A stretch of 29,996 nt of DNA, taken from Lentinus brumalis. Lineage: Eukaryota > Basidiomycota > Agaricomycetes > Polyporales > Polyporaceae. Made by a program: the position numbers and the translations under genes. This document shows positions 18,963 through 29,934 of the stretch, piece by piece. Location: positions 1 through 29,996 of the forward strand of contig MARA01000114.1 of assembly GCA_001792895.1 (NCBI GenBank), in the 5' to 3' direction. Each line of letters opens with the position of its first letter. Position 1 is the stretch's first letter. A model generated the notes under the pieces. It was given only the letters and a program-made list of their open reading frames with translations. It was not told the origin of the DNA and made no database searches.

Positions 18963-21900
18963 ATGTCCTCGCCGCACGACTACGAGCACTTCAGCATGCC
19001 CGAGCTTTGCGAAGTCTCCCTCCCAGGTCGCCACCCTGGCTTCCCGCGGATGTACGAGCTCGAGGAGCATGTCCTCGCCCCTTCGACCATCAAGGATCGC
19101 GGCAGGATCTTCGTGTACGTTCACGATACGTCTGAGGAGGGCAACCTGGACTACTACCGGTTCGCGAAGGAGTTGACCTTCCCGGACGGGACCGAGGATG
19201 CTGTGACGGCAGCAGGTATGTCTGTTACTTTCTACACCACAGTATGACCGCCTAAAGGCGTCATCCAAGGGTTTCTCAAGCTCCGTCCTGGTGATTATGT
19301 CTTTGCTCGGGACGCTCACGGTAGTGGCGCGGAGGAGGATGATCATCCCGTCGTCTGGGTGACCGGAGGGTGAGTCGCATTGTCCGCACATAGCGTCCTC
19401 TCCCTGATTGTCTTACAGCGACTCTCTGCCCGACGGGTTGGGTAAGTCGCTGGAGACCTTGCAGTCGCACATCATGGGTCCCGAGGAGCTCATCGACGCC
19501 GACAAGGCACGCAAGGTCGACGGTGTTTGGGAAGGAGGCCTTCTCTGGGAGCGGAGCGACTATGCCGTCAACATTGCCGCCTCCGAGCGTTGCTACACGG
19601 CTGCACAGTCGTATCAGATCCAGCGGAACCTCACTTCCCCTGCCGTTGGGGCGAAAGTTTACGGCGACCCGACTGATCACCATGAGCTGCGTCGCGAGCT
19701 TGTTGAGGTACCTACTACTGCGTCCGCGTTGTAATAAACCGCAAATTTATTGCATTGTTATAGACCACCGCTCCTGTTGCGATCGCCAGCCTCCAGCGCG
19801 CTCCGGGCGCATACGTCGAGGTCGTGCAGGAGCATGCGGAAGTGAACAACCTGCCTCCTGTCGGGTGCCCCGACAACATCGCTTTCCCGACTATGCAAGT
19901 CAACATCGCGTGCACCAAGCCTCACGATGCGCTGGCCGGTACGTTCATACCACGTTCCAAATTCAATGCATGCTGGTGCTGATCTTGCATTAGGGGAGCA
20001 CTTCCAGCGCGATCTCGGCCAATTCGCGGGCAAACATGTTGACGAGCACGACTCCGCCGGGGCTTATACCTGCATGATCAGCATGAACAGTCTGTCTGAG
20101 ACCGACAGCCCTGGTTACTTCATGGCGGACATAGGGGTAGCGATTGGTGCGTGCCGCAACAGCGCGGTTCTAGAGCATGTGGACTAGTTGCTCAAATGAT
20201 TTGTACAGAACAGCGCGGTATAATCACAACCTGCTTCTCTGGTCTCCACTTTCACGGCGGCTTCCCGCCAACGGCTGCCCCTGGCGAGACCCCAGACCCG
20301 AAGTCCTATCGCATCGTCATCGTGTGCTACCCCCTCGTGCTTGTATGGATGGGGACTCGATGATCGGCTTTGGCGCGCTGCCGGAAGGGAAGCTCTTCTC
20401 ATTGTCTCCAGAGATGATGAACCCTGTGTGCGTTGTTTTGCTGCAAGAAAAATGTACGCATCTGCTCACATGATATCCAGCTACGACGCCCAGACGTTTT
20501 CCACCAACAACGCCAACTGGCTCTCGGACGGGTTGCGGTTGACAACGGAGCAAGCTTTCCTCAACTGGTACTACCGCGCTTTGTGCCAAATGATCTCGTT
20601 CTTTACGAGACAGGTACCCAGTTCCGCGCAGCTTAAGTTCGATGTCGACAAGTTCCGGGAGTGCCTGTCTATGACTCCACCCGGTAAACCGTCGTTGAAG
20701 CCTGCTCCCTGGCCGCTTGCTCCAGGACGTAGTGCAGACGTGGATCGCGCCCGCAAAGACGCTGCAGACCGTTGGGCTGCGCACAAGGCACGGGTGTCGT
20801 CATTCATCCCGCATGCCGTCCATGTCATGCACGAGAAAGCGGAGCGGGAGAGACTAGAGCAGGAGCGTGAGGAGCGCGAGAAGCAGACGAAACGTTCGAA
20901 GCAAGGTGAGGTCGTTTACTACTCACGGGCGTTGCGCACTGACTGATATCATGCTGCTAGGATCCAAACGTCATCGCAGAGAGCAAGATGCGTACGAGGG
21001 GGATGACGGTATGCTCCTCTGACAGCCCAGTTAACCTGAAATATCTGCTGACATCTTCGCAGAGACTCCGCCTGCCAAAAAGATCAAAAAGGTCCAGCAT
21101 GATGCACGCGCTCATGGATCAAAGCCTGTTGCGTCGAAGAAGAAGCGTAAGGGTAAGCGCAACGTAGACCTGTCTGCTCAAGAGGTCCCGTCCACGTCCG
21201 AGTCTGACGATGCGCCGCTGGCTGAGCGGTGCAAGAAACGACGTGAGTCGCTATGTATTTGCGGACATCTCTTGTGTACTCATCCGCATGAAGGGATAGA
21301 CGGCAGCTCGGCCGTGTATGTGGAGATTTCCAGCAAGCCGCCTCACCTCTGGACTGCGTCGGAGAGACGAAGGAAGCAAGATCTTGCAAAGGAGTCATGG
21401 AAGGCAGCGCGGCCGGTCTCGAACCAATACTCATTACGTTCCGTTACATGTCCGTTTACTCTGACTATGCTCAAGTAGATACGTGCTAAGGTGACTTTGT
21501 TACTAGACGTGAACGAGGACACATCCGGCATTGAGAGCCAGGAAGACGTTCCACCACAACCGTTGCAGTCCCTTCCGCGCCTGCTCCTTCATAACGATGA
21601 TGAAGCCGGCAGCGAGGAAGACGGTAGCGGACACGAAGATCAGGAGTTAGAGGCAAATAAAGGTACCGTGATGTTCCTTTCTTGTCGTACTTCCATACTC
21701 ATTGGGTAATGCTGCAGCTGATCAGACTGGATACGCGGCTTCCAGGAGTATATCTCCACCGCAGCCCGACGTCGCTTCTGCCTCCCAGGACCAGCAGCAG
21801 CCGCGTATGTTCATAGCATGGTCTAACAGAACCTTCTTTGCTTACCTTCGCGTGTTTGCAGATTATGAGCGTATCCTGGATGCCTTCTCGCAGGCTCGTC

Positions 21901-23810
21901 TTCGGGAAGTGCTCACCAGGTTCCAAGGCATGGCAAAGGCCAACGCGCTGCAACTACCAGGTTCGGACAGCGAGGTCGACACGTTCCTCACACGATGGCG
22001 TAGCGAAAGCCCGCACAAGCTCAATCTGCAGTTCGCACAGTCGGTGTCGCGCATGTGGAGGGTTCACAAAGTCCGGCAGGATGCAGCTAACTTGTTTGAG
22101 CTGAACATCGCCCTCGAACGCCGCCGGCTTATGCTTTGCAACGCTGCCGCTTGGACATGGCTTACAGTCCATGTCGTGGACGCTGCCTCTCCGCTCGTAG
22201 ACCAACTGGTTCGCAACCGGCGCGCCCTATCGACTTCAACGGACTGGCTGGAGCGTCTTGTGCGCGATATCTTCCTCATGGTCCGTTCTAGGAAGCCTGG
22301 AGACTTACGCAGCGAACATTACCTCCCTGACTTGGATGTTCCCCCCGCCGTCGTTCGTGTTCGTGGAAGACAGGTTCCTCTTTCCGAGACGGTCGCTGTT
22401 GTCACCGGTGAAGTTGTCCAAGCCCTGGAGAACTGGCTCCAGTTTCCCTCTCGCTCCCAGCTCTTTGCCGCCTGCTTCGTCATCCACGTCCTCAACACCG
22501 TACAGAACGACGACACCCTGTTGTTGCAACCAGTTTGGCTTGCGCATCAGGAAGTTAGAGCTCAAGTCCTTGGACGTCGCAAAGCCCGAGTTACCGCGCT
22601 TACACCCGCCGACTTACAACCGTTCATATCTGCCTTTGAATCCCTTCCTATCGCCTCTCCTGACTCTACAGAGTCTGAACTGTTGCGGCAGATCTCGTAC
22701 GCTCGGGCTCGCTGCATCCCGCATCTGCAGGAAATCACAGCGACGCTGCTCCCGCTGTTGCCATCCCAAAATACCTCCTCCTCGTCAACCTCACTTGTCT
22801 CCCCCAATCCCTTCCCTGCCAAGTCTCGACCTCGATCTACACGAGCCGCCGTACCTTGCAACCCCACTTCGCATGGGGGCGCGGATATTCCTGCTCTTGT
22901 GGAATTCATCCGGGATGCCATGGCCGTTGTTCGCAACCCTACCCCTCAGTCATTCTCACCTGTGCAACAGAAGATCGCGTCCAATCTTGACCGGTTTCTC
23001 CCCATGCGCGAACACGGTTGTTCTCGTCAGAAAGTACGGCAGCCTGGGGGCGCGTTTCATCCCGATATCATGGATCTCCCCGGAGGATTTGCGAGTTGCG
23101 TTCTCACCCGCACCCATCTCTTCAACTCTCCGTTGCTCCTGGAGCTCACTTCCTCCAGTCACTACCCCAGTCTAGCTGACTGGAAACAGACTCTCCTGCA
23201 CCACGGTTACCAGGAGCCTGACTCCGACGACGAGGATCACACGGCTCTCATCGCATCCCTTTCTCCCATCCTGAACATGGCCTCGTACGGTCAGCCTCAG
23301 TATCAGCGGTTCAAGGGCGTTGTGAAAGATCCCGAGGCGTACTTCAAACAGGAGAAGGTGTTCCGCAACATGTGGGATGCAGCACAGGCAACGGACGCAG
23401 ATACCGCGGAGTTGAAGAAGATCCCCTTTCAGCAGTTTCTGCGGTGGACCCAGTCGTCGGTGCAGAAGAAGAAGGTGTTCCCTTTGCTGGGTAACCTTAC
23501 TGGATATCTTCTCGCTGCTGACTTTGTATATGCGGGTCGTGTTGCACGACCTTCTGTGGAGGACGTCGGTCGCGTCATAGCTCGGATGCGATTGGGCTCT
23601 CTACAGGGACTCATTGCTCTTGGCCAGCCTCTGACCGTCAAATCAAAGGCGGATGACATCGTGCCCTCCTTCAAGTATGTGCATGACGCTTTGGAGAAGG
23701 CGTTCACGGCGGAGGAGCGGGACTGGATGGTGTTTGATCCAATCATGGTAGAGCATGCTCTTTGTAAGTACAGTCGTATGTTCGGCGGGGATCATGGAGG
23801 CAGCGATTAG
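18963..23810 (+). CDS. TET/JBP-like dioxygenase with NLS-like linker and large unknown C-terminal region, about 1,396 aa (one-base gap)
   Basis: Thirteen exons: 18963-19215, 19258-19369, 19419-19707, 19764-19938, 19994-20146, 20209-20427, 20481-20905, 20961-21008, 21063-21242, 21294-21437, 21507-21662, 21718-21804, 21862-23810. With one base added at the C5 run 20330-20334 the sum is exactly 1,397 codons. The dioxygenase domain has HxD at H291/D293 (FAGKHVDEHDSAGAYTCMIS), a distal His at 341 or 343 (FSGLHFHGGFPP) and R362 (KSYRIVIVCYP). That pattern matches the Coprinopsis CcTET-like branch of fungal TET/JBP enzymes. A Glu/Arg coiled-coil region (ERERLEQEREEREKQTKRSK) and basic stretches such as AKKIKKV and KKKRKGKRN follow, then an acidic linker, then a globular region of about 650 residues ending in GNLTGYLLAADFVYAG and GLIALGQP, which I do not recognise. 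All catalytic residues precede the frame gap. It could be two fused genes; no internal promoter or stop supports a split. Confidence 0.7.
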
Positions 23811-23952
23811 AATGCAGGTCTATGTGCTAGCCGTACCGCAAAATATACTTACTTCACGGCATCCCAAAGAGCATATTATGGTAATGTCAGATAAATGCAA
23901 TGTTGTAAGGTACGTAGGCATATCCAAGCAATGTAATATTGATCTTTGCAAC

Positions 23953-25307
23953 CTACTCTGCACGACCCTGAGAGGGAACAGAGCGATCTTGAGAAGGTTC
24001 CCCTCTAATGGTCAACCGACGCATTGCCTTCTGAGGGGGCTCAGAAGCGCCATCCTCCTCCTCCTCGCCGTCCTCCTCCTTCCCATAGTCCGCCTTGCGC
24101 TTGACCTTCTTCAAGGGGGAGACCACCTTATGGGTGAGAGCATGTATAGATGCAATGTTGTAGTCCTGTGAGTATACATAAGTTATGCAATACATACTCT
24201 CCATGACCGTGTAACTCACCCGCTGTATCTCGCTACCAAGCAGACATATGGAGCGCAACTTTGGAATGAAGACGTACTCGTGCCGTCCGACTTTGGCAAG
24301 ATGCACCGCAAATCGAACCTGCACCATGTTGCTAGTACAGAAGATTTCGGGGGTAGTGCGCTCAATGTGCTCGCCGGTGCTCGAGCGCTCCGAGAACTGA
24401 GGCCTGCAATCGCTTTGATCAGTTTATTGCAGCATATAATCGGATACGGACCAACTTACGCTGCTGAGGCTGGCATGCGCCGCCAGTAGAAGACCGCGTT
24501 GTCGAGGGTATGGACCTCAGTTCGCAGCAGCGGTCGGAGAATGTTGAGCGGGTCTATGACTTCAGCCATATCTGGACGAACGTCGTCGGTGGCGTGGTTG
24601 CTGGGCGTTAGATATCGGCTACTGAAAGTCAACGTAAGGTCGCCCTCTGCTTCTCCGGGCGTCCAATCTCTCAACTGACAACCACGCTGCTGGACCTTCC
24701 CCTTTGCATTCTGGTACAACGTACTCAAACCACGAACCGCTTTCTCGAACATCTCGCCACCAAGACCGGTCAAGGTCACGGACTGCTTAAGATTGAGAAG
24801 GGTGCCCGGGTTGGGGTTGCGAGGAATCCTAGGAGGTATGCATTTTGTTTGGCATAGAGAGCGAGGACAGTAGGATGAAGGGCTTACTGGAAGCGGCGGA
24901 TCGGCGGCAGAGTGCAATCCCACAAGTAACCTTGAACGTTGAAAGTGCATTCCTCTCCGACGTCCGAGATGGGATGATCTTCATCATGGTCCACGAGCAC
25001 CAGCATACCAGGTTTGGGCAACTCAAACAACCGTATGCAAGAGTTGAAGTCAAAGTCCTAATGGTTTGCGTCAGCAGCATTCTGGCTGAATCTCATAAAC
25101 ATCCTGCGTACCTCGCTGATGCTTGCAAGTTCATTGTGGTTCTTGTCGCAACTGACACGGGTACGCATCTCCTTCTCGAGCATCTCTCCTACTCTCTGGT
25201 TGGCGTTTGTACGAATGGCAGAGGAAGAACGTGTACTCACGGTACTTGTCAGATTCTGCGCGAAGCTGGGACAGAAGGGGCCCAGAGAAGGAGGACGCGG
25301 CACTCAT
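23953..25307 (-). CDS. Hypothetical protein, 359 aa, six exons, acidic/basic tail
   Basis: Exons are 25307-25241, 25188-25112, 25057-24888, 24828-24460, 24403-24220 and 24165-23953; introns are 52-59 nt and the joined length is exactly 360 codons with no correction. The N-terminus is a short coiled coil (LSQLRAESDKYREMLEKEM). A compact region follows (IRLFELPKPGMLVLVDHDED, ECTFNVQGYLWDCTLPPIRR, LTLTFSSRYLTPSNH, HTLDNAVFYWRRMPAS) that looks like a beta-rich domain. The tail is charged: KKVKRKADYGKEEDGEEEED, then PPQKAMRRLTIRGE. The family is unknown to me. The gene is tail-to-tail with the large dioxygenase (142 bp apart) and head-to-head with the 720-aa gene. A nuclear role is inferred from the charged tail only. 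Confidence 0.75.
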
Positions 25308-26059
25308 GGTGATAGTGGATAATGGGGAAAGTCAGACAAGATCACACAACGGAAGTGCGAGGGGGGATGTCGGATGCCAACGTTCACGACCGCAAGGTAT
25401 TTGTGACAGCCTCTCAACGCTCTTCCGAACCCCATCTCAACGCTCTTCCGGAACACCCCGCCCCCAAACAAAATCAACTGACCACTCAGGACGTTTCAGG
25501 TCCTATCGTGCAGAGGCTAGATGGCTCTTTTTTGTCGGAAGCCAGTTCGCCGGTGATCTCAAAACCATGCAGCCGACTCGCTTGTGTCGTTGCGACTTAC
25601 TGCGTATACTGAAGCAGCCCACAAACCTTCCTCCTATGACCATCCCGTCTGACTTTCATCCCTGTTCATTACACTCAAACTAACGCAATTTTTTAACCTG
25701 ATCTCCCGGAGCTGGTTTGTATGACTGGGCATCCATGCAGCTTCCTCCAACCTGCCAACACTGCTGGGCGTCAGGATAGAAACTAGCGGACTGAAGCGAG
25801 CCATCACCGCACGATGTCTGCACAACCCCAACTCCCGGCCACTCGGGAGTCTCCTCCGGGATAACACGAGGAGGACTCTCAAAAATGCATAAATACGCGC
25901 TGGCTCTTTGCTATCCGCCAGAGTTCGATCTTCCTTCGCACTCTTCATCCGTTTCCCGCTCTTTGCATATCCCTGCTGCCTGTCCTCCCTCCTCCACTTC
26001 TTCTATTGTCACACTCTTGCTATACACGCTCCAATCCTCGCTACACTTCTCGCTTCACC
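25308..26059. promoter_or_regulatory. Divergent intergenic region, 752 bp
   Basis: It separates the start codons of the 359-aa (minus) and 720-aa (plus) genes, so it must hold both promoters. A TATA-like CATAAATA lies at 25888-25895, about 170 bp before the plus-strand ATG, followed by a C/T-rich leader typical of fungi (CCCTCCTCCACTTCTTC near 25987). A near-tandem repeat, YCTCAACGCTCTTCCGRAAC-like, occurs at about 25411 and 25434. No gene is evident inside. Confidence 0.55.
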
Positions 26060-29000
26060 ATGCCTCCCCGCAAGAACAACACCAAGGCGTAAGTGCTGCG
26101 TCCCTATACTCCGACTTTGTCTGCGACTAACATACACTTTGCTAGCGCCGCCAAGGTCACTCCTCCTCCTAAAACACAGTCCAAGGTGGCGAAGACCACG
26201 CCTGCCAAGACCACTCCCAGGATGAGTACCACTGGGAGTCGCAGCGCTGCGGCCAAAAAAGCTGCTGCTGCCAAGGCCGCCAAAGCGTATGTGTGCATCC
26301 GTCTCTCTCTATTGTCACGATGCTAAGTACTTTCCTTCAGGAACGAGGCTCCTAAGGCTGGACGTGGCGGAGGCCGTAAGAAGGTGATCAGGTGAGTTAT
26401 CCTTTACACCATCTATTACATTGCTCTAAGTATGGGCAGCCCCGAGTACGTTGACAGCGAGGCTGAGGAGGCCGATGAGGGCGAGGAGGAGGATAACGAG
26501 GAGGCTGAAGAGGTTGGTGGAGAGGACGAGGAGAGTGTTGAAGAGCGTACCGCAGAGGATCTCGGGTAAGTTTGTGCTTATTTTTTGCGACATCATCCTT
26601 ATGCAAGGCAATGTTCAGGAGTGACGAGGAACGCTCTGTTGCTGGCACTGATGACGAGGAGTATGTCGATACCCGGGACGAAGTAGAGATGACTCCTAAA
26701 GTTGGGTATGTTCCTTCTGATAGCAGTGCGGTATTGCACATTGTTGACACGATGTATAGGCGGTCTCTCAAGAAGGGGCAAGTCCCCGTGAGTCAAGGCT
26801 CTCCCTCTCCCAAGTACGTGTCACCTACTGTTCATCTTGTGTATCACTACTGACATGGTATGATTCTGCAGGAAGGGCAAGGCTTCCGCTGCCAAGGTGC
26901 CCACGACCAAGGTGTCCGCGACCAAGGCGTCCACTGACAAAGGTCGTGTTCAGTCCAAGCGGGCAAGCGCACCAAGGGGTGAGTTGTGCGTTTGTTGTCT
27001 TTTTGATGTACCGCTCACCCGTTATTCAGAGACGACTCCGACGACGGTATCGAGGAGAAGTACGAATCTCTGTTGGCGTATTGATTCATCTGCTGACTTG
27101 TTGCCAGTGCATCTCCCACCAAGAAGACCCGGACTGTCGGGTACGATGTTCGTTGCATGTCCTGAACTAACGTCTCAACTGGATTTACTTCAGTGTCAAT
27201 ACGTCCGATGTGGACGAAGATTCAGACATCGTCATGCTGGACTCGCCTCCTGCCAGTGCTCGCAAGGCGACTCGGTGAGTATATGGATAGGGTGTTTATG
27301 ACTATGGAACTGACGTATCATAAATGCACAGGGCCCCTGCGTTCACTGCCAAGAAGGCTTCTATCCCCCTTCCTCGCCGTCAGACCATTGCCAAGATGAA
27401 CCAGAAAAGCAAAGCAGCTGCCAAGGTCACTCCTCCCGAGTAAGTCGTGTTCTCTTTCCACGGCAGCTTTGTCTGACTATTGTTCCAGTTCCAGTGACAA
27501 GTTCTTCAACCCCGCCAAGGAGGACGTTGATGACGAAGAGTAATGCGACCTACCTTACAATATTGATTGCAATCTTATACGTTTCCTCTTGCTTTTCATG
27601 TAGACTCGAACGTCAGACCCGCCTGTTCGCTCGCAACTCCCATGCTACTGTCCGTGATGAGGATGACGACGTAGACAATCTTGGTTCCAAGTACGTCTAT
27701 TCTATTCAATGAAATGGTCACTTGTATACATTTGAACAATATGGCATCAGCATTAGGGATATCAAGATCAAGCAAGAGGACGGCGAGCGCACTCCAGCTC
27801 GGTCCAAGGGCAAAACTGTCCCTGGCAAGACGTGCGTGTATTTTCTGTCCCCTTGCAATGTGCTGACTCATGTCTAATTATAGGACTAACGTCATGGATA
27901 TGCACACCGAGTCCTCTCCTTCCGCAGAGGAGTTGCGTCATGCACACGACAATTATCTCGACAACCTTCTAGAGATGAATGTCCAGTTCAAAGGTCGGGA
28001 CAAGTCCAATGTCCTCGACTACGAGACACCGGGCTCTGTGGATCCGGTCCTGCTGCCAACTTATGTTGATCTTCCCTATGTCAAGTATGTGTCTTTCACG
28101 TACACCTCCTCCTGAAGCTTACATAATTTCTACAGAAAGTGCACTGTGGACTTTGGCACTCACGAGATCAGCACCGTGTCACCACATGAGGGCATCTTCA
28201 GTGAAGATGCATACAACATATGCCGTCGGTGAGTAACAATGTGTGCTATCTTTGATATGCGCTAAACACTTATGCAGGTCTGTCCTGCGGGTTATGCTGT
28301 ACGCAGGGGGCGCTGCCAACCCCGAGGATGATCCTTTTGTGATCAATCCGGCTAGGTACGACCCGGACGACGCGATGGCTCATCAGTTCTCGGACCGTAC
28401 AAAGGCGAAGGTACTCTGCCCAAAGACTACTGGAGAGCTGAGCCCCCCTCGCTTCATCTGCGTTGATGTGGTCGTCGTCGTGGAGTGCAACATCCTCCAG
28501 CCCGTTGGAGTATACCAGGATAACAACAAGCTCGTGAAGCAGCTCGTCGGCATCCCTATGCGTGGTGAGAATGAGCGTGCTGGAGCTTTCTTTGGCACGG
28601 TGTTTGGCCATGACACTTTGCAGTACGTTCCCTATGGCATCATCACTGATGAAGGCAAGGTCGATGGCATCGCCTATCGCACGGTGGTTGCCAACAGCGG
28701 GGTCACCAGTACTCCAAAGAAAGGTATGTCCTGGTGATCAATTGTTGAAAAAGGTACTCATACTCTATCCAGTGCCGCAGCTGAAAGGCATGGGGTTCAC
28801 CCCAGGCCGCAGCACCCCCAAGAAGGGCCTCTCCAACCCTACGCCCTCCCGGTCGCTTCTGGACATGGGACAAGACCTCTTGGAGCCACACCGATGATAG
28901 TAAGTGTTTTTTGGGATCCTACTGACTTACATGAACAAGATCTGACCTGCTTTGCAGTCGGATTGTGGGACGCAAGCAAGTACTTCCGCGCCAACAAGGA

Positions 29001-29193
29001 TGACTCCCTCGTATACCGCCACGAGATGCTTACGTCTCTCCCGCGCTGCACAGAGGAGCTACAGTTTGGCGACCTTGCGTTGGTATACTATTGCGCGTCC
29101 ACGTACCAGTCCAAGTCCGGAGGGTACTTTGGACTGTCCCATAACTTGTACGGCGTCGCCCTTATTGCCCATCGCAAGGAGTCTGCGTACTGA
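26060..29193 (+). CDS. Basic/acidic-tailed protein with C-terminal globular domain, about 720 aa, 19 exons
   Basis: The ATG at 26060 has a good context (CTTCACCATGCC). Exon ends are 26088, 26286, 26391, 26565, 26705, 26813, 26978, 27059, 27140, 27274, 27439, 27539, 27690, 27831, 28084, 28228, 28723 and about 28898, with the last exon 28958-29193. The first 16 introns are phase 2 if one G is added at 26976-26979; the 17th is phase 1. The N-terminus is Lys/Ala/Pro-rich like a histone H1 tail (AAAKKAAAAKAAKA), then comes a Glu/Asp block (EAEEADEGEEEDNEEAEE), then mixed basic and acidic modules, then a globular domain from about YVDLPYVKK through VLRVMLYAGG, FICVDVVVVVECN and YVPYGIITDEGK to NLYGVALIAHRKESAY. 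One more frame change near 28840-28898 is needed to reach the last exon. I do not recognise the domain. Chromatin association is inferred from composition. Confidence 0.65.
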
Positions 29194-29270
29194 GACCTGG
29201 GTTCCTCAACTGTCGTCTGTCTGTCATTACCTGATATGAATTGCTGCTTACCTCCCGCCCCCGCACTCCT

Positions 29271-29292
29271 CCCCCCCCCCCCCCCCCCCCCC
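29271..29292. repeat. 22-nt poly-C run
   Basis: An uninterrupted run of 22 C in a C-rich context (CCTCCCGCCCCCGCACTCCT just before). Its true length is likely uncertain and variable. Confidence 0.9.
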
Positions 29293-29814
29293 TCCTATAC
29301 TCCTCACTCTGCAACGTCGCGCTACGAACTAGAGATATGCAATCCATGTAACCCATAGATATACATGGAATATACCTGCGTGTCTCCGAACTTGCGTGGT
29401 TTTGGGCACAAACTGTCACGTGACGCCCAATGCATGTGTCTCGGGACACGTGAAAGTTGAACATGGGCGTCTGTAACTTCAACATCTGTGCTCAATCCAT
29501 ATCTTGACTTGAACTCCAACCGCCAGCCCAGCAGGATGCGAACTACACGCCACAACCGCTCTATTGCCCTGATATCACTGTGTCAGGCCATAATTATTCC
29601 ATGGCTGTTAGGCCACGTCTTGCTATATGCAGGACTGCTATCCTGTGGCAGTTATACTGCAGGACGGCACGTGCTGGCCTCCTACACCCACAATGTGATC
29701 TCAGCCACCCCGGATGTCTCTGGTATGTAAACAGTCCTTACTATGCAATGATGGCTCATATGACCTGTGATATTGTATAGGGCATCCTCTGTGGGTTGAA
29801 AAACCTGCAGACAT

Positions 29815-29849
29815 ATTCCGTGTGAATGTCTTGTGCCCATTCACGGAAT
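29815..29849. repeat. Imperfect hairpin ATTCCGTGTGAATG / CATTCACGGAAT
   Basis: The arms are 29815-29828 and 29838-29849 with a two-base bulge (GT) and a 9-nt loop. No gene context explains it. Confidence 0.6.
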
Positions 29850-29907
29850 CTAGGGTTTCGTCAGGCACCCTTTTAGAAAGTCCTGAGTCCCTTGCGGGCA
29901 GGGTTTT

Positions 29908-29934
29908 GGGAGGCACCCTCGGTGCAAGCCTCCC
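29908..29934. repeat. GC-rich hairpin GGGAGGC..GCCTCCC
   Basis: A 7-bp stem (GGGAGGC with GCCTCCC) continues inward through ACC/GGT around CTC with a small bulge. It lies 60 bp before the window end, near another short complement (GCATGG..CCATGC at about 29955-29992). Confidence 0.55.

Noticed and set aside
20147..20427. An intron in place of the frameshift in the large dioxygenase gene
   Set aside because: No donor/acceptor pair around 20330-20410 restores the phase without removing coding-like sequence (DGDSMIGFGALPEGKLFSL), whereas one extra C does.
22258..23175. 305-aa plus-strand ORF inside the large dioxygenase gene
   Set aside because: It overlaps exon 13 in another frame; the 1,949-nt exon in the main frame has consistent coding character and splice phase.
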